Shown in pieces: positions 8,313 to 16,707 of a DNA stretch of 64,000 nt. Both the position numbers and the translations under genes were made by a program. Within the stretch, counting starts at the first letter, position 1, and each line of letters opens with the position of its first letter. This DNA comes from Clostridia bacterium (lineage in GTDB: Bacteria; Bacillota; Clostridia; Oscillospirales; CAG-272). The stretch spans positions 62,001 through 126,000 of the forward strand of contig JAFURQ010000011.1 of assembly GCA_017471825.1 (NCBI GenBank), written 5' to 3'. The notes under the pieces were generated by a model. The model did no database searches. It was not told where the DNA came from and saw only the letters and a program-made list of their open reading frames with translations.

Positions 8313-9299
8313 ATGCTTGACAATTATTTTCCGCTATACATTATTGTCTTTATTTTTTCTTTGGCTATAACGGTTATAACAATCAAAAGGCTGATTCCTG
8401 TCTTATCAAGAGCGGCTCAACAGCCGATATATGCCGATGGTCCAAAATGGCACTTAAAGAAAAGCGGAACGCCTACTATGGGTGGTGTTTCCTTCATAAT
8501 TTCCGTATCGTTGGTTATATCTCTATCGGCAATAATTCTGCTTTTACTTGGCGAATCCGAGTCTGCAACATCTTTAATTCTGTGTCAGCTGTATGCAATA
8601 CTGAATTCTATTATTGGAATAATTGATGATACTCGAAAATTAAAAAAACATCAGAACAAGGGGCTTAGTGCTAAAGGCAAGCTTATTTTACAATTTGTAG
8701 CCGCAGTATTGTTTCTTGCGGCAAGACGTCTTTTATTAAACGACACTACAAGGGTTTCTTTTTCTTTTGGAGAATTCGACCTTGGCCCCTTTTATTATCC
8801 TATTTGTCTATTTATTTTGCTCGGAATAATAAATTGCGCAAATCTGACTGATGGAATAGATGGACTTGCATCAACGGTAGCATTTTCAATAGGCACCTCT
8901 CTTCTGTATTTATCAGCCGCATTGAATAAAGAAAGCAGCATTTTAGCTTCTGCGATCATTGGGGTTACAGTCGGTTTTTTGTTTTTCAACCTTCATCCGG
9001 CAAAAATATTTATGGGAGATACGGGCTCGCTTTTTCTCGGTTCATTAATTGCCTGCAGTTGCTTCACTCTAAACAATCCCCTCATCGTAATCTTCATAGC
9101 CGGAGTTTACGTTATTGAGGGTTGCTCTGTTATATTGCAGGTCATATCGTATAAGCTATTCAAAAAAAGGATATTCAAAATGGCACCGCTACACCATCAC
9201 CTTGAACAATGCGGGTTAAGCGAAAATACAATATGCATTATAGCTATAATAGTCACATTTATATTTTCGATACCCGCGTATATTTTTTATTTACCTTGA
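8313..9299 (+). CDS. mraY: phospho-N-acetylmuramoyl-pentapeptide-transferase
   Basis: A 328-residue polytopic membrane enzyme, preceded by GGGAGGTGA. Family motifs are GTPTMGG near the N-terminus, IIGIIDDTRK, NLTDGIDGLA, FMGDTGSLFLG and the terminal PLHHHLE. About ten hydrophobic segments alternate with these loops. MraY transfers phospho-MurNAc-pentapeptide to undecaprenyl phosphate to make lipid I at the inner face of the membrane. The last codons overlap the probable TTG start of ftsW (TTGA). Confidence 0.96.
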   Translation: MLDNYFPLYIIVFIFSLAITVITIKRLIPVLSRAAQQPIYADGPKWHLKKSGTPTMGGVSFIISVSLVISLSAIILLLLGESESATSLILCQLYAILNSIIGIIDDTRKLKKHQNKGLSAKGKLILQFVAAVLFLAARRLLLNDTTRVSFSFGEFDLGPFYYPICLFILLGIINCANLTDGIDGLASTVAFSIGTSLLYLSAALNKESSILASAIIGVTVGFLFFNLHPAKIFMGDTGSLFLGSLIACSCFTLNNPLIVIFIAGVYVIEGCSVILQVISYKLFKKRIFKMAPLHHHLEQCGLSENTICIIAIIVTFIFSIPAYIFYLP

Positions 9300-10435
9300 A
9301 AAATAATATTAAAAGCTTGAAAACAAACAATCGTATTATCGACATATCATTTTTATCATTTGTCATTCTGCTCTCCTTTTTCGGTACAATTATGATATTT
9401 AGCAGCGGTTATTATTATGCCTATGCAAGATATGACGACGGCTATTATTTCATTAAGCGTCAGCTTATTTGGCTGCTTTTTGGCTTTGCCGCTATGTATT
9501 TTGCATCAAGGATTCCGCCGCAAATATACAAGAAAATAACCCCTATAGCATACTCAATTACGCTTTTTTTGCTTGTGTTGGTTCTTGTTATCGGCCTTGT
9601 TGGTAACGGTGCAAAAAGATGGATTTCCATCGGTCCGATTACAATACAGCCATCTGAAATAGCCAAGCTTACCATAATTCTGATGTTAGCCAATTATTAC
9701 TCTAAATTTGAGGAGAAAATCGGTTCAAAAAAACGTCGTGATATTTTCATTTACGGAACACTTATACCCGGGGGAATACTGCTTGTACCCATTATTCTTG
9801 TAATGCTCCAAAAGCATCTATCCTGCATTATAATCCTCGGATGTATAGGCGTTTGCATGATGGTAGCCTCAGGAAGCAACCTGCGTTACATATACGGTGC
9901 GGGTGGTGTCGGAGTTGCCGGAGTGGCTTGCCTTGCTCTTTTTACCGACTATACCAAGGAACGTATAACGGTTTGGCAGAATCCCGAGGCATATAAGCTG
10001 ACAGGAGGGTGGCAAACGCTTCAAGGACTAATGGCAATTGGCTCGGGCGGTATATTTGGCGTCGGATTCGGCAATAGCGTAATGAAGCACTGTTATGTAT
10101 CTGAACCGGCTAACGATATGATTTTTGCCATACTGTGCGAGGAGCTTGGACTCGTAGGAGCATTAACCGTTATTTTACTATTCTCTGCGCTTGTTTATTC
10201 GGGAACAAAAATTGCCCTGCGTGCAAACGATATATTTTCACGGCTTGTTGGTCTCGGAATCTGCTTCAAGATGGCAATTCAGGTATTATTAAACATTGCG
10301 GTTGTAACTAACAGTATTCCCAACACGGGAATTTCGCTTCCGTTTTTCAGCTACGGAGGTTCTTCACTTATTATGCTGTTTTTTGAAATGGGGATACTTC
10401 TGTCTATTTCCAGATTTTCTAAAATAGAAAAATAA
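9296..10435 (+). CDS. ftsW: FtsW/SpoVE-type SEDS peptidoglycan glycosyltransferase
   Basis: About 379 residues, with some ten membrane segments, of the SEDS family. Signatures are GNGAKRWISIGPITIQPSE, KLTIILMLANYYS, LQKHLSC and a C-terminal NTGISLPFFSYGGSS. The start is uncertain. A TTG at 9296 overlaps the mraY stop as TTGA, which suggests translational coupling; another TTG lies at 9317, and upstream ATGs (9209, 9233) would run deep into mraY and lack a ribosome binding site. SEDS proteins polymerise lipid II together with a class B PBP, here probably the PASTA PBP encoded upstream. The dcw position favours FtsW or SpoVE over RodA. murD, which often sits just before ftsW, is absent. Confidence 0.9.
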   Translation: MKNNIKSLKTNNRIIDISFLSFVILLSFFGTIMIFSSGYYYAYARYDDGYYFIKRQLIWLLFGFAAMYFASRIPPQIYKKITPIAYSITLFLLVLVLVIGLVGNGAKRWISIGPITIQPSEIAKLTIILMLANYYSKFEEKIGSKKRRDIFIYGTLIPGGILLVPIILVMLQKHLSCIIILGCIGVCMMVASGSNLRYIYGAGGVGVAGVACLALFTDYTKERITVWQNPEAYKLTGGWQTLQGLMAIGSGGIFGVGFGNSVMKHCYVSEPANDMIFAILCEELGLVGALTVILLFSALVYSGTKIALRANDIFSRLVGLGICFKMAIQVLLNIAVVTNSIPNTGISLPFFSYGGSSLIMLFFEMGILLSISRFSKIEK

Positions 10436-10450
10436 AAAATGGAGCTTTTT

Positions 10451-11557
10451 ATGAAAATAATTATTTCCGGCGGTGGAACGGTCGGGCACGTCACACCGGG
10501 TATTGCGATTGCCGAAACCGTGTTAGATTATGACAAGGAGTCAAAAATTCTTTTTATAGGACGCGAGGGCGGCGATGAGAACAACGTAATCGTAAGACAC
10601 GGTTTTGCTATGGAAACGCTTCCTATTCACAGCATAGAAAGAAGGATTACCTTCAAAAACATCAAAAATGCCGCCGAAATCGTCACTTCACTAAAAAAAG
10701 CAAAAAAAATCATAAAAAATTTTTCTCCTGATGTAGTTGTAGGAACGGGCGGGTACGTTTGCTGGCCCGTTATAAAGGCGGCTCAATCCCTTAATATCCC
10801 CACGGTGATGCACGAATCAAACGCTTATCCCGGACTTGCAACGCGCATGCTATCAAAAAAATGCGACAGGATGCTTTTGAATTTTGCCGCATCGGCTCAG
10901 GCATTTAAAAGAAAAGATAATCTGGTCGTTGTCGGCAATCCTCTACTAAACGATTTAATCAATCAAACCAAGGCTCAAGCGCGCCGTAGGCTGAATATTC
11001 CGCAAAGTAGCTTTCTGATTGTGTCATTTGGCGGCTCGGGAGGCGCAGACGTTTTAAACAAAAGCATAATATCACTTATGCAAAATTATAGCTCAAAGGT
11101 TCCGAGAATCACCCACATTCACGCAACAGGAAAAAAGTACTACAATCAAATCAGTAGCGAGCATCCAAAATTCGCAAAGGGTGATAACGGGTGCTATATT
11201 TATCCGTTCATCGATGATATGCCTACCTATCTGCTTGCCGCAGACGTAGCAATATGCCGTTGCGGAGCTATGACCTTATCGGAGGTTGCGAAGTCTGAGG
11301 TTGTGCCGATTTTAATTCCTTCGCCTAACGTAACAGACAATCATCAATATAAAAACGGAAAAATATTTGTCGACGCCAATGCCGCCTTAATGATTGAGGA
11401 GCACGAGCTAAACGATAGAACACTGTTAGATGCTGTGAGACATTTGGAAAGCAATCCGATGCTACGAAAAAGAATGACAAAAAATCTTTCCAAATTCACC
11501 CGAGCGAACTGCCGACAGCTTATATTGGACGAAATATGCAGTTTAATATCGAAATAA
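10451..11557 (+). CDS. murG: UDP-N-acetylglucosamine--undecaprenyl-pyrophosphoryl-MurNAc-pentapeptide GlcNAc transferase
   Basis: A 368-residue GT-B glycosyltransferase. The ATG at 10451 is preferred to the one at 10439 because the latter overlaps the GGAG that serves as ribosome binding site. The N-terminal loop reads GGGTVGHVTPGIAIAE, one residue off the usual GGTGGH. Other MurG blocks are VVGTGGYVCWPV, HESNAYPGLATR, VSFGGSGGA and the sugar-nucleotide region CRCGAMTLSEVA. MurG converts lipid I to lipid II at the inner membrane face. A terminator follows at 11590, so the gene closes the dcw transcript. Confidence 0.94.
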   Translation: MKIIISGGGTVGHVTPGIAIAETVLDYDKESKILFIGREGGDENNVIVRHGFAMETLPIHSIERRITFKNIKNAAEIVTSLKKAKKIIKNFSPDVVVGTGGYVCWPVIKAAQSLNIPTVMHESNAYPGLATRMLSKKCDRMLLNFAASAQAFKRKDNLVVVGNPLLNDLINQTKAQARRRLNIPQSSFLIVSFGGSGGADVLNKSIISLMQNYSSKVPRITHIHATGKKYYNQISSEHPKFAKGDNGCYIYPFIDDMPTYLLAADVAICRCGAMTLSEVAKSEVVPILIPSPNVTDNHQYKNGKIFVDANAALMIEEHELNDRTLLDAVRHLESNPMLRKRMTKNLSKFTRANCRQLILDEICSLISK

Positions 11558-11589
11558 TTAATTCTGCCACGTATTATATCATTTTTTAG

Positions 11590-11620
11590 GCAGGGCAAAT
11601 ATTCTGCCCTGCTTTATTTA
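11590..11620 (+). terminator. rho-independent terminator after murG
   Basis: A perfect 8-bp stem GCAGGGCA/TGCCCTGC with a 7-base loop, followed by TTTATTTA. It ends the mraZ-murG transcript before the separate ftsZ promoter. Confidence 0.85.
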
Positions 11621-11669
11621 TTGCATTTGAGCAAAACTGTGAACATTGATTGTATCGAAGAAAAACCAC

Positions 11670-11699
11670 TTGAAATTATAAATATTTATAGTATATAAT
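11670..11699 (+). promoter_or_regulatory. predicted promoter of ftsZ
   Basis: TTGAAA (11670-11675), an 18-base AT-rich spacer and TATAAT (11694-11699), about 45 bases before the ftsZ start. The presence of a terminator between murG and this site means ftsZ must have its own promoter. Confidence 0.65.
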
Positions 11700-11745
11700 A
11701 TAATTGATAAATATATAAAATTGTACATTTTAAGGAGGCATACAA

Positions 11746-12969
11746 ATGGAATTTGATTTTGAACCCGTATACGATAGCGGTGTTGATATAAAAGTAATTG
11801 GCGTAGGTGGCGGCGGAAACAATGCTGTTAACCGTATGATTTCTACAAATATTCGCGGTGTTGAGTTTATCGCCATCAACACGGATAAGCAGGCGCTTGA
11901 TTCTTCCTGCGCGTCAAAAAAGCTTGTCATCGGTGATAAGATAACACGCGGAAAGGGCGCAGGCTCTAATCCCGAAATCGGAAAAAGAAGCGCCGAGGAA
12001 TCCATAGAAGCAATTAAGGCTATACTCGAGGGTGCCGACATGGTATTCATAACCGCCGGTATGGGTGGCGGAACCGGCACAGGTGCGGCTCCCGTAATTG
12101 CAAAGGCGGCTCGCGATCTCGGCATTCTTACGGTCGGAATCGTTACAAAGCCCTTTGCTTTTGAAGGTATCAGAAGAAGCAAGCAGGCAGAGCTCGGTAT
12201 TGCGGAGCTTTCGAAATTTGTCGATTCACTCATTGTAATTCCCAATGAGCGCTTGAAGCAGGTTGAAGACAACCATATTACTCTCGCAAACGCGTTTGAA
12301 ATTGCTGACGACGTTCTCCGCAGAGGCGTATACTCGGTATCCAATCTGATAAACTCCACAGGCTTTATCAACCTCGACTTTGCCGACGTTACAACCATTA
12401 TGAAAAACGCCGGTTACGCACATATGGGCATGGGCTCTGCAAAGGGTGAAGATAAGGCTCAGATCGCAGCGCTTGCCGCTATCTCCTCCCCCCTTCTTGA
12501 AACCAGCATAGCAGGGGCTATGGGCGTTCTTGTAAGCATTACAGCATCTGAGGATATTCAGCTTGAGGAAATTGAAGCAGCATCACAAATGATTTATGAG
12601 GAAGCCCACCCCGATGCAAATATCATTTGGGGCGCAGCATTCGATCCGTCTCTCGAGGATGAAATGAGAGTTACAATTATAGCTACTGGCTTTGATCACG
12701 TTAAGAACCGCGCGTCTGCTGTTGTGTCGGAAGAAGCTGTTACCTCTCGCGCTCAAACCGAAACCGAGCTTGAGGTCGAGAGAATTGCCCACACAATTGA
12801 AGAGGAAGAGGCTCCCGAGGAAATCGTAACTGTGGAAGAGCCTGTTACTGTAAGAACCGCTCCTCGTGAGGAAACTATTATTAAAACAATTCCTGCAAGA
12901 GATTCTTCAACTGACGGTATGGAAAATTACGACGATCTTTTCAGAAGCATCAAGAAAAGAAAGCATTAA
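11746..12969 (+). CDS. ftsZ: cell division protein FtsZ
   Basis: A 407-residue tubulin-like GTPase, behind AAGGAGG. It has [17 protein letters not shown] at the N-terminus, the tubulin signature GGGTGTG (about residues 105-111), the KPFAFEG block, PNERL and the catalytic T7 loop (NLDFADV, about residue 207). FtsZ polymerises into the cytokinetic Z-ring. A long acidic linker (about 320-390) leads to a C-terminus [14 protein letters not shown], which only loosely resembles the usual DIPxFLRxR peptide that binds FtsA, SepF or ZapA. It is monocistronic here, with its own promoter and terminator; ftsA is not adjacent. Confidence 0.97.
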   Translation: MEFDFEPVYDSGVDIKVIGVGGGGNNAVNRMISTNIRGVEFIAINTDKQALDSSCASKKLVIGDKITRGKGAGSNPEIGKRSAEESIEAIKAILEGADMVFITAGMGGGTGTGAAPVIAKAARDLGILTVGIVTKPFAFEGIRRSKQAELGIAELSKFVDSLIVIPNERLKQVEDNHITLANAFEIADDVLRRGVYSVSNLINSTGFINLDFADVTTIMKNAGYAHMGMGSAKGEDKAQIAALAAISSPLLETSIAGAMGVLVSITASEDIQLEEIEAASQMIYEEAHPDANIIWGAAFDPSLEDEMRVTIIATGFDHVKNRASAVVSEEAVTSRAQTETELEVERIAHTIEEEEAPEEIVTVEEPVTVRTAPREETIIKTIPARDSSTDGMENYDDLFRSIKKRKH

Positions 12970-12984
12970 TTATATGCTCAACCA

Positions 12985-13018
12985 AAAAGCTTCCGCAAAT
13001 TGCGGAAGCTTTTATTTT
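12985..13018 (+). terminator. rho-independent terminator of ftsZ
   Basis: A 12-bp perfect stem AAAAGCTTCCGC/GCGGAAGCTTTT (12985-12996 with 13002-13013) with a 5-base loop, followed by ATTTTTT. Confidence 0.9.
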
Positions 13019-13168
13019 TTGCATTTTTCCGTTTTAGTTTTTTCGTATTTTTGATAACTACATTTTTCCGTTATCAACTTTTTTCACGCCAAAATAAATA
13101 AAATAGCGTTACATTTTTGCATATTTGTATCAACATTGTGCGGAATTATGTATTTTTTATGTTGGTGC

Positions 13169-13238
13169 TTTTCCACACTTTTTTGTTTAATTAAAAGTTT
13201 TCCACATTTTTTCACACTCAGAACAGCGGTTTTCCACA
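13169..13238 (+). promoter_or_regulatory. cluster of DnaA-box-like TTTTCCACA repeats in the ftsZ-his intergenic gap
   Basis: The gap of about 290 bases between the ftsZ terminator and the hisIE terminator holds no gene. It is AT-rich and contains three identical TTTTCCACA motifs in one orientation at 13169, 13198 and 13230 (spacings 29 and 32, near three helical turns). A weaker TTTTTCACA lies at 13208. TTATCCACA is the DnaA-box consensus, so each copy has one mismatch. They could be DnaA sites or another repeated operator; no replication genes are nearby. Confidence 0.4.
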
Positions 13239-13307
13239 TATGTCAACATCTGTTTTTCGTTCCTTCGGATTTGTGTATTTTTGGTTTTTCTGCATATTTT
13301 AATATAA

Positions 13308-13360
13308 AAAAACACCTCTGCTCTTCCCTTGCTTTTTGTGGGATGCAGAGGTGTTTTTTG
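13308..13360 (-). terminator. terminator of the leu-ilv-his operon
   Basis: A perfect 15-bp stem pairs 13308-13322 with 13346-13360 around a 23-base loop, with A/T runs on both sides. It begins one base after the hisIE stop on the minus strand, so it ends the long amino-acid operon and may also act on plus-strand read-through. Confidence 0.8.
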
Positions 13361-13361
13361 G

Positions 13362-14009
13362 TTATGTCATTTTTTCTTGTTTAACCTTGTGGTCTATTAT
13401 GTGTCTAGATGCAAGCTCGCGATGTATGTCTTCAACTGTTATTCCCATCTGAGTCATCAAAACCATTACGTGATATGCAAGATCGGCAATCTCGTAAATG
13501 CATTCCTTTTTATCGTCAGCCTTACCCGCGATAATTACTTCGGTGCATTCCTCGCCAACCTTCTTTAATATCTTGTCTGTTCCCTTTTCGAAAAGGTACG
13601 TTGTATAAGATCCATCGGGTCTTTCGACTTTACGCTGCACAAGAAGCTCGTACAATCCTTCGAGCGTGAATTGCGAAAGAGTCTCGCTTTGGTACACGGG
13701 AGTATTAAAGCAAGATTCTGTACCAAGGTGGCAGGCGGGTCCGTCCTTCTCGACTACAACCACAAGTGCATCCTTGTCGCAATCTGCGGTTATGGAAACT
13801 ATGTGCTGATAATTTCCGCTTGTTTCGCCCTTTAACCAGAGCTCCTTTCTCGAACGGCTATAAAAGCAGGTGAGCCCCTTCTGAATCGATATTTCAAGGC
13901 TCTCGCGATTCATGTATGCAACAGTCAAAACATCTTTTGTTATCGAATCAACGACAACCGCCGGAATAAGACCGTCTTTATCAAATTTCAATTCGTCTAT
14001 GTTTATCAT
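13362..14009 (-). CDS. hisIE: bifunctional phosphoribosyl-AMP cyclohydrolase / phosphoribosyl-ATP pyrophosphatase
   Basis: A 215-residue fusion. The N-terminal HisI domain (about 1-115) has AYMNRESL, the FYSRSRKELWLKGETSGN block and the metal-binding D-x-D-x-D and CHLG residues (TADCDKDAL, GPACHLG). The C-terminal HisE domain (about 120-215) shows KVGEECTEVIIAGK and a YEIADLAYHVMVLM helix typical of MazG-like pyrophosphohydrolases. Together they carry out steps 2 and 3 of histidine synthesis. It is the last gene of the minus-strand operon, 21 bases after hisF, and directly followed by a terminator. Confidence 0.96.
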   Translation of the reverse strand: MINIDELKFDKDGLIPAVVVDSITKDVLTVAYMNRESLEISIQKGLTCFYSRSRKELWLKGETSGNYQHIVSITADCDKDALVVVVEKDGPACHLGTESCFNTPVYQSETLSQFTLEGLYELLVQRKVERPDGSYTTYLFEKGTDKILKKVGEECTEVIIAGKADDKKECIYEIADLAYHVMVLMTQMGITVEDIHRELASRHIIDHKVKQEKMT

Positions 14010-14030
14010 AATTTTATCCTCTTAGGAATT

Positions 14031-14789
14031 TTAAATTCTTGCATTGATACCGTTTTGAAGCAGTACCTTTTTCAGCTTTTGTATCTCGATTTCTCCGAAG
14101 TGGAATACCGATGCCGCGAGACCGGCATCAATTGAAGGAATTTCGCGGAACAGCGTCACAAAGTCATTCATATCCCCGGCGCCACCCGAAGCGATTACAG
14201 GAACTTTTACGGCATCGCAGACCAGTTTGAGAAGTTCAATGTCAAAGCCCTGCTTTACACCGTCCGTATCTATGGAATTCACCACGACCTCTCCGGCTCC
14301 CAATTCAACGCATCGCTTGATCCAAGGAATTGCCTCCATACCGGTATTTTCGCGGCCGCCCTTTGCATACACGGTAAAAACTCCGTTTACCCTTTTGACA
14401 TCTACCGAAAGAACGACGCATTGGTTGCCATATCTCTCCGCTGCCTGTGCAATCAATTCAGGATTCTTAATCGCACCCGAGTTTACGCTTACCTTATCTG
14501 CACCGCTCTTAAGAACGCGGTCGAAATCCTCGAGAGTATTTATTCCGCCACCGACAGTTAGGGGAATAAATATGTTCCTCGCAACCTCTGTAAGTATGTC
14601 GGTGAATAGCGCTCTTCCCTCGTTAGAGGCTGTTATGTCATAAAAAACAAGCTCATCAGCGCCTGCATCAGAATAATATTTCGCAAGAGCAACAGGTGAC
14701 GCAACGTCTGCAACGCCCTCAAAATTCACTCCCTTTACCACCCTGCCGTTTTTAACGTCAAGGCACGGTATAATTCTTTTAGTTATCAT
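14031..14789 (-). CDS. hisF: imidazole glycerol phosphate synthase subunit HisF
   Basis: A 252-residue TIM barrel. It starts MITKRIIPCLDVKNGRVVKG with catalytic Asp in CLDV, followed by DAGADELVFYDITAS, PLTVGGGI, SVNSGA and a late SGGAGDMNDF phosphate-binding block. HisF is the cyclase subunit that uses ammonia passed from HisH to close the imidazole ring, releasing AICAR. The start overlaps the hisA stop as ATGA, indicating translational coupling. Confidence 0.97.
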   Translation of the reverse strand: MITKRIIPCLDVKNGRVVKGVNFEGVADVASPVALAKYYSDAGADELVFYDITASNEGRALFTDILTEVARNIFIPLTVGGGINTLEDFDRVLKSGADKVSVNSGAIKNPELIAQAAERYGNQCVVLSVDVKRVNGVFTVYAKGGRENTGMEAIPWIKRCVELGAGEVVVNSIDTDGVKQGFDIELLKLVCDAVKVPVIASGGAGDMNDFVTLFREIPSIDAGLAASVFHFGEIEIQKLKKVLLQNGINARI

Positions 14790-15499
14790 TTTGCTTCCTC
14801 TATTGCATCCTTGAGATCTATTGCGCCAATATAATATGCCTTACCGATTATAGCACCATAAATTCCCATTTTTTGCAATTCTCTGATATCGTCAATTGTT
14901 GATACACCGCCGGATGCGATAATATTCATATTGTATTTTTTTGACAAAGCCTTATACATCACAAGATTGGTTCCCATCATGGCTCCGTCCTTTGATATGT
15001 CGGTGCAAATCACCGTCTTAACTCCAACGGTCTGCATTTTGTCAAAAAAGTCTTCCAAAGAATATTCGGATTTTTCCGTCCATCCCTTGATAGCTATCAT
15101 GCCATCCTTCACATCGGCGCCAACCGCAATTTTATCACCGAATCTTCTAACAGCTTCCACAAGAAAGCCCTCGTCCGATACGGCGGCGGTGCCGATTATC
15201 GCTCTTGAAACTCCGGCATCAAAATAGCGCATAAGTACGGGCATGCTTCGGATACCTCCCCCCACCTGCACATATAGCCCTGTATTTTTGGCTATTGCTT
15301 CAACAATTTCAATATTGGGAGTAGTTCCATCCTTCGCTCCCTCAAGGTCTACAACGTGAATAAATCTTGCGCCCGATTTAATAAAATCGTAGGCAATTTC
15401 GATCGGGTTTTCGGAATATACGGTCATATTATTGTAATCGCCTTTATAAAGCCTGACCGCCTTTCCCTCATAAAGATCAATCGCAGGAAAAATATTCAT
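14786..15499 (-). CDS. hisA: phosphoribosylformimino-5-aminoimidazole carboxamide ribotide isomerase
   Basis: A 237-residue TIM-barrel isomerase paralogous to HisF. The start at 15499 (MNIFPAIDLYEGKAVRL) is preferred over an upstream TTG because GGGAGG lies just before it. Visible blocks are PAIDL with the catalytic Asp, HVVDLEGAKDG, QVGGGIRS, GTAAVSD, CTDISKDGAMMG and ASGGVSTIDD. It opens the ribose ring of ProFAR in step 4 of histidine synthesis. The start overlaps the hisH stop by 4 bases. Confidence 0.96.
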   Translation of the reverse strand: MNIFPAIDLYEGKAVRLYKGDYNNMTVYSENPIEIAYDFIKSGARFIHVVDLEGAKDGTTPNIEIVEAIAKNTGLYVQVGGGIRSMPVLMRYFDAGVSRAIIGTAAVSDEGFLVEAVRRFGDKIAVGADVKDGMIAIKGWTEKSEYSLEDFFDKMQTVGVKTVICTDISKDGAMMGTNLVMYKALSKKYNMNIIASGGVSTIDDIRELQKMGIYGAIIGKAYYIGAIDLKDAIEEAK

Positions 15500-16116
15500 A
15501 CGCCCGCCTCCCACTCGCAAAATGCTTTGAGAATCGAAAGTCCTACGTCGCCGCTCTTTTCCGGATGAAACTGAGCTCCGGCAACGTTTTTATATGCAAC
15601 AGCCGCAGTAATCTCTGCTCCGTATTCGGTGGAGGCGATAACGCTTTCATCGCAATCAATCGCGTAATACGAGTGAACAAAATATACGAAATCGTTTTCG
15701 TTCAAATACTTAAGTAGCGGATGTTTTCTTTTGATTCTTAAAGAATTCCAACCTATATGAGGTATCTTTAAATCCTTCGGGATTCTGTCTTCCATAAAAA
15801 CGACGCTTCCCTTTATCAATCCCAAGCCTTTGCTTTCACCGTACTCGTAGCTTTTTTCAAAAAGCAACTGCATACCAAGACAGATTCCAAATATCTGTTT
15901 TCCGAGTCCTGCCTGCTCGATTATTACTTTATCAAGTCCGGTTTGGCGAAGCTTTTCGGCGGCATCCGCAAATGCGCCTACACCCGGCAGGATAATTTTA
16001 TCCGACTTTTTTATAACCTCGACGTCAGATGTTACAACGCTCTCGGCGCCTATGGCATCAAGAGATGAGCGCAAGGAAAAAAGATTTCCAACACCGTAAT
16101 CAATAATAGCAATCAT
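15496..16116 (-). CDS. hisH: imidazole glycerol phosphate synthase glutaminase subunit HisH
   Basis: A 206-residue class I glutamine amidotransferase. MIAIIDYGVGNLFSLRSSL opens the protein; LPGVGAF forms the oxyanion region, GICLGMQLLFE contains the nucleophile Cys, and FHPEKSGDVG supplies the catalytic His and Glu. It makes ammonia from glutamine and channels it to HisF. Its start shares one base with the hisB stop (TAATG). Confidence 0.97.
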   Translation of the reverse strand: MIAIIDYGVGNLFSLRSSLDAIGAESVVTSDVEVIKKSDKIILPGVGAFADAAEKLRQTGLDKVIIEQAGLGKQIFGICLGMQLLFEKSYEYGESKGLGLIKGSVVFMEDRIPKDLKIPHIGWNSLRIKRKHPLLKYLNENDFVYFVHSYYAIDCDESVIASTEYGAEITAAVAYKNVAGAQFHPEKSGDVGLSILKAFCEWEAGV

Positions 16117-16703
16117 TAAATAACACCCTTTGTTGAAGGAATTTCATCAGAAAAACAAGGATCAATCTTTACCGCTTCAGCGAGAGTCCGTCCAAACGCC
16201 TTAAATGCCCCTTCGATAATGTGGTGGGAATTTGTTCCGGAAAATTGTCTTATATGCAGTGTAAGCTTTGCTTCTCTTACGAATGCTTTGAAAAACTCCT
16301 CGCAAAGCTCGGTATCAAAATCCCCAACTCTGTACGAAGGAATATCGAGAGCATATCCAAGGTGATCTCTTCCCGAAATATCTACCGCAACAAGTATGAG
16401 CGCCTCATCCATGGGGATTATCTTGTCTGCATAGCGAGCAATGCCGCGCTTGTCACCGAGAGAATCGGAAAACGCCTTTCCAAGACAAATCGCAACATCC
16501 TCAACCGTGTGGTGATAATCAACGTGCGTATCTCCGTGACATACGATTGACAGATCAAAATGAGCGTGCTTGGTAAAAAGCTCAAGCATATGATCAAGAA
16601 AGCCGCAGGCTGTAGATATTTGAGCCTCGCCTTTTCCGTCGAGATTTAAAGAAAGCGTGATTTCGGTTTCATTCGTCTTGCGACATATTTCCGCAATTCT
16701 CAT
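16116..16703 (-). CDS. hisB: imidazoleglycerol-phosphate dehydratase
   Basis: A 195-residue monofunctional HisB, without the histidinol phosphatase domain found in enteric bacteria. It shows RKTNETEI, the metal-binding FLDHMLELFTKHAHFD and DYHHTVEDVAICLG repeats, MDEALILVAVDISGR and the second-half HHIIEGAFKAFGR. It dehydrates imidazoleglycerol phosphate to imidazole acetol phosphate, using manganese. The separate phosphatase for histidinol phosphate is not seen in this operon. Confidence 0.96.
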   Translation of the reverse strand: MRIAEICRKTNETEITLSLNLDGKGEAQISTACGFLDHMLELFTKHAHFDLSIVCHGDTHVDYHHTVEDVAICLGKAFSDSLGDKRGIARYADKIIPMDEALILVAVDISGRDHLGYALDIPSYRVGDFDTELCEEFFKAFVREAKLTLHIRQFSGTNSHHIIEGAFKAFGRTLAEAVKIDPCFSDEIPSTKGVI

Positions 16704-16707
16704 AAAT

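Noticed and set aside
9209-9295. ATG starts for ftsW inside mraY
   Set aside because: They would add an unusual N-terminus and overlap mraY by 67-91 bases without ribosome binding sites; the TTG overlapping the mraY stop fits family length better.
13020-13300. Chromosomal replication origin
   Set aside because: DnaA-box-like motifs are present but dnaA, dnaN, rpmH or gyr genes are not nearby, and the motifs carry a mismatch; kept only as a possible binding cluster.
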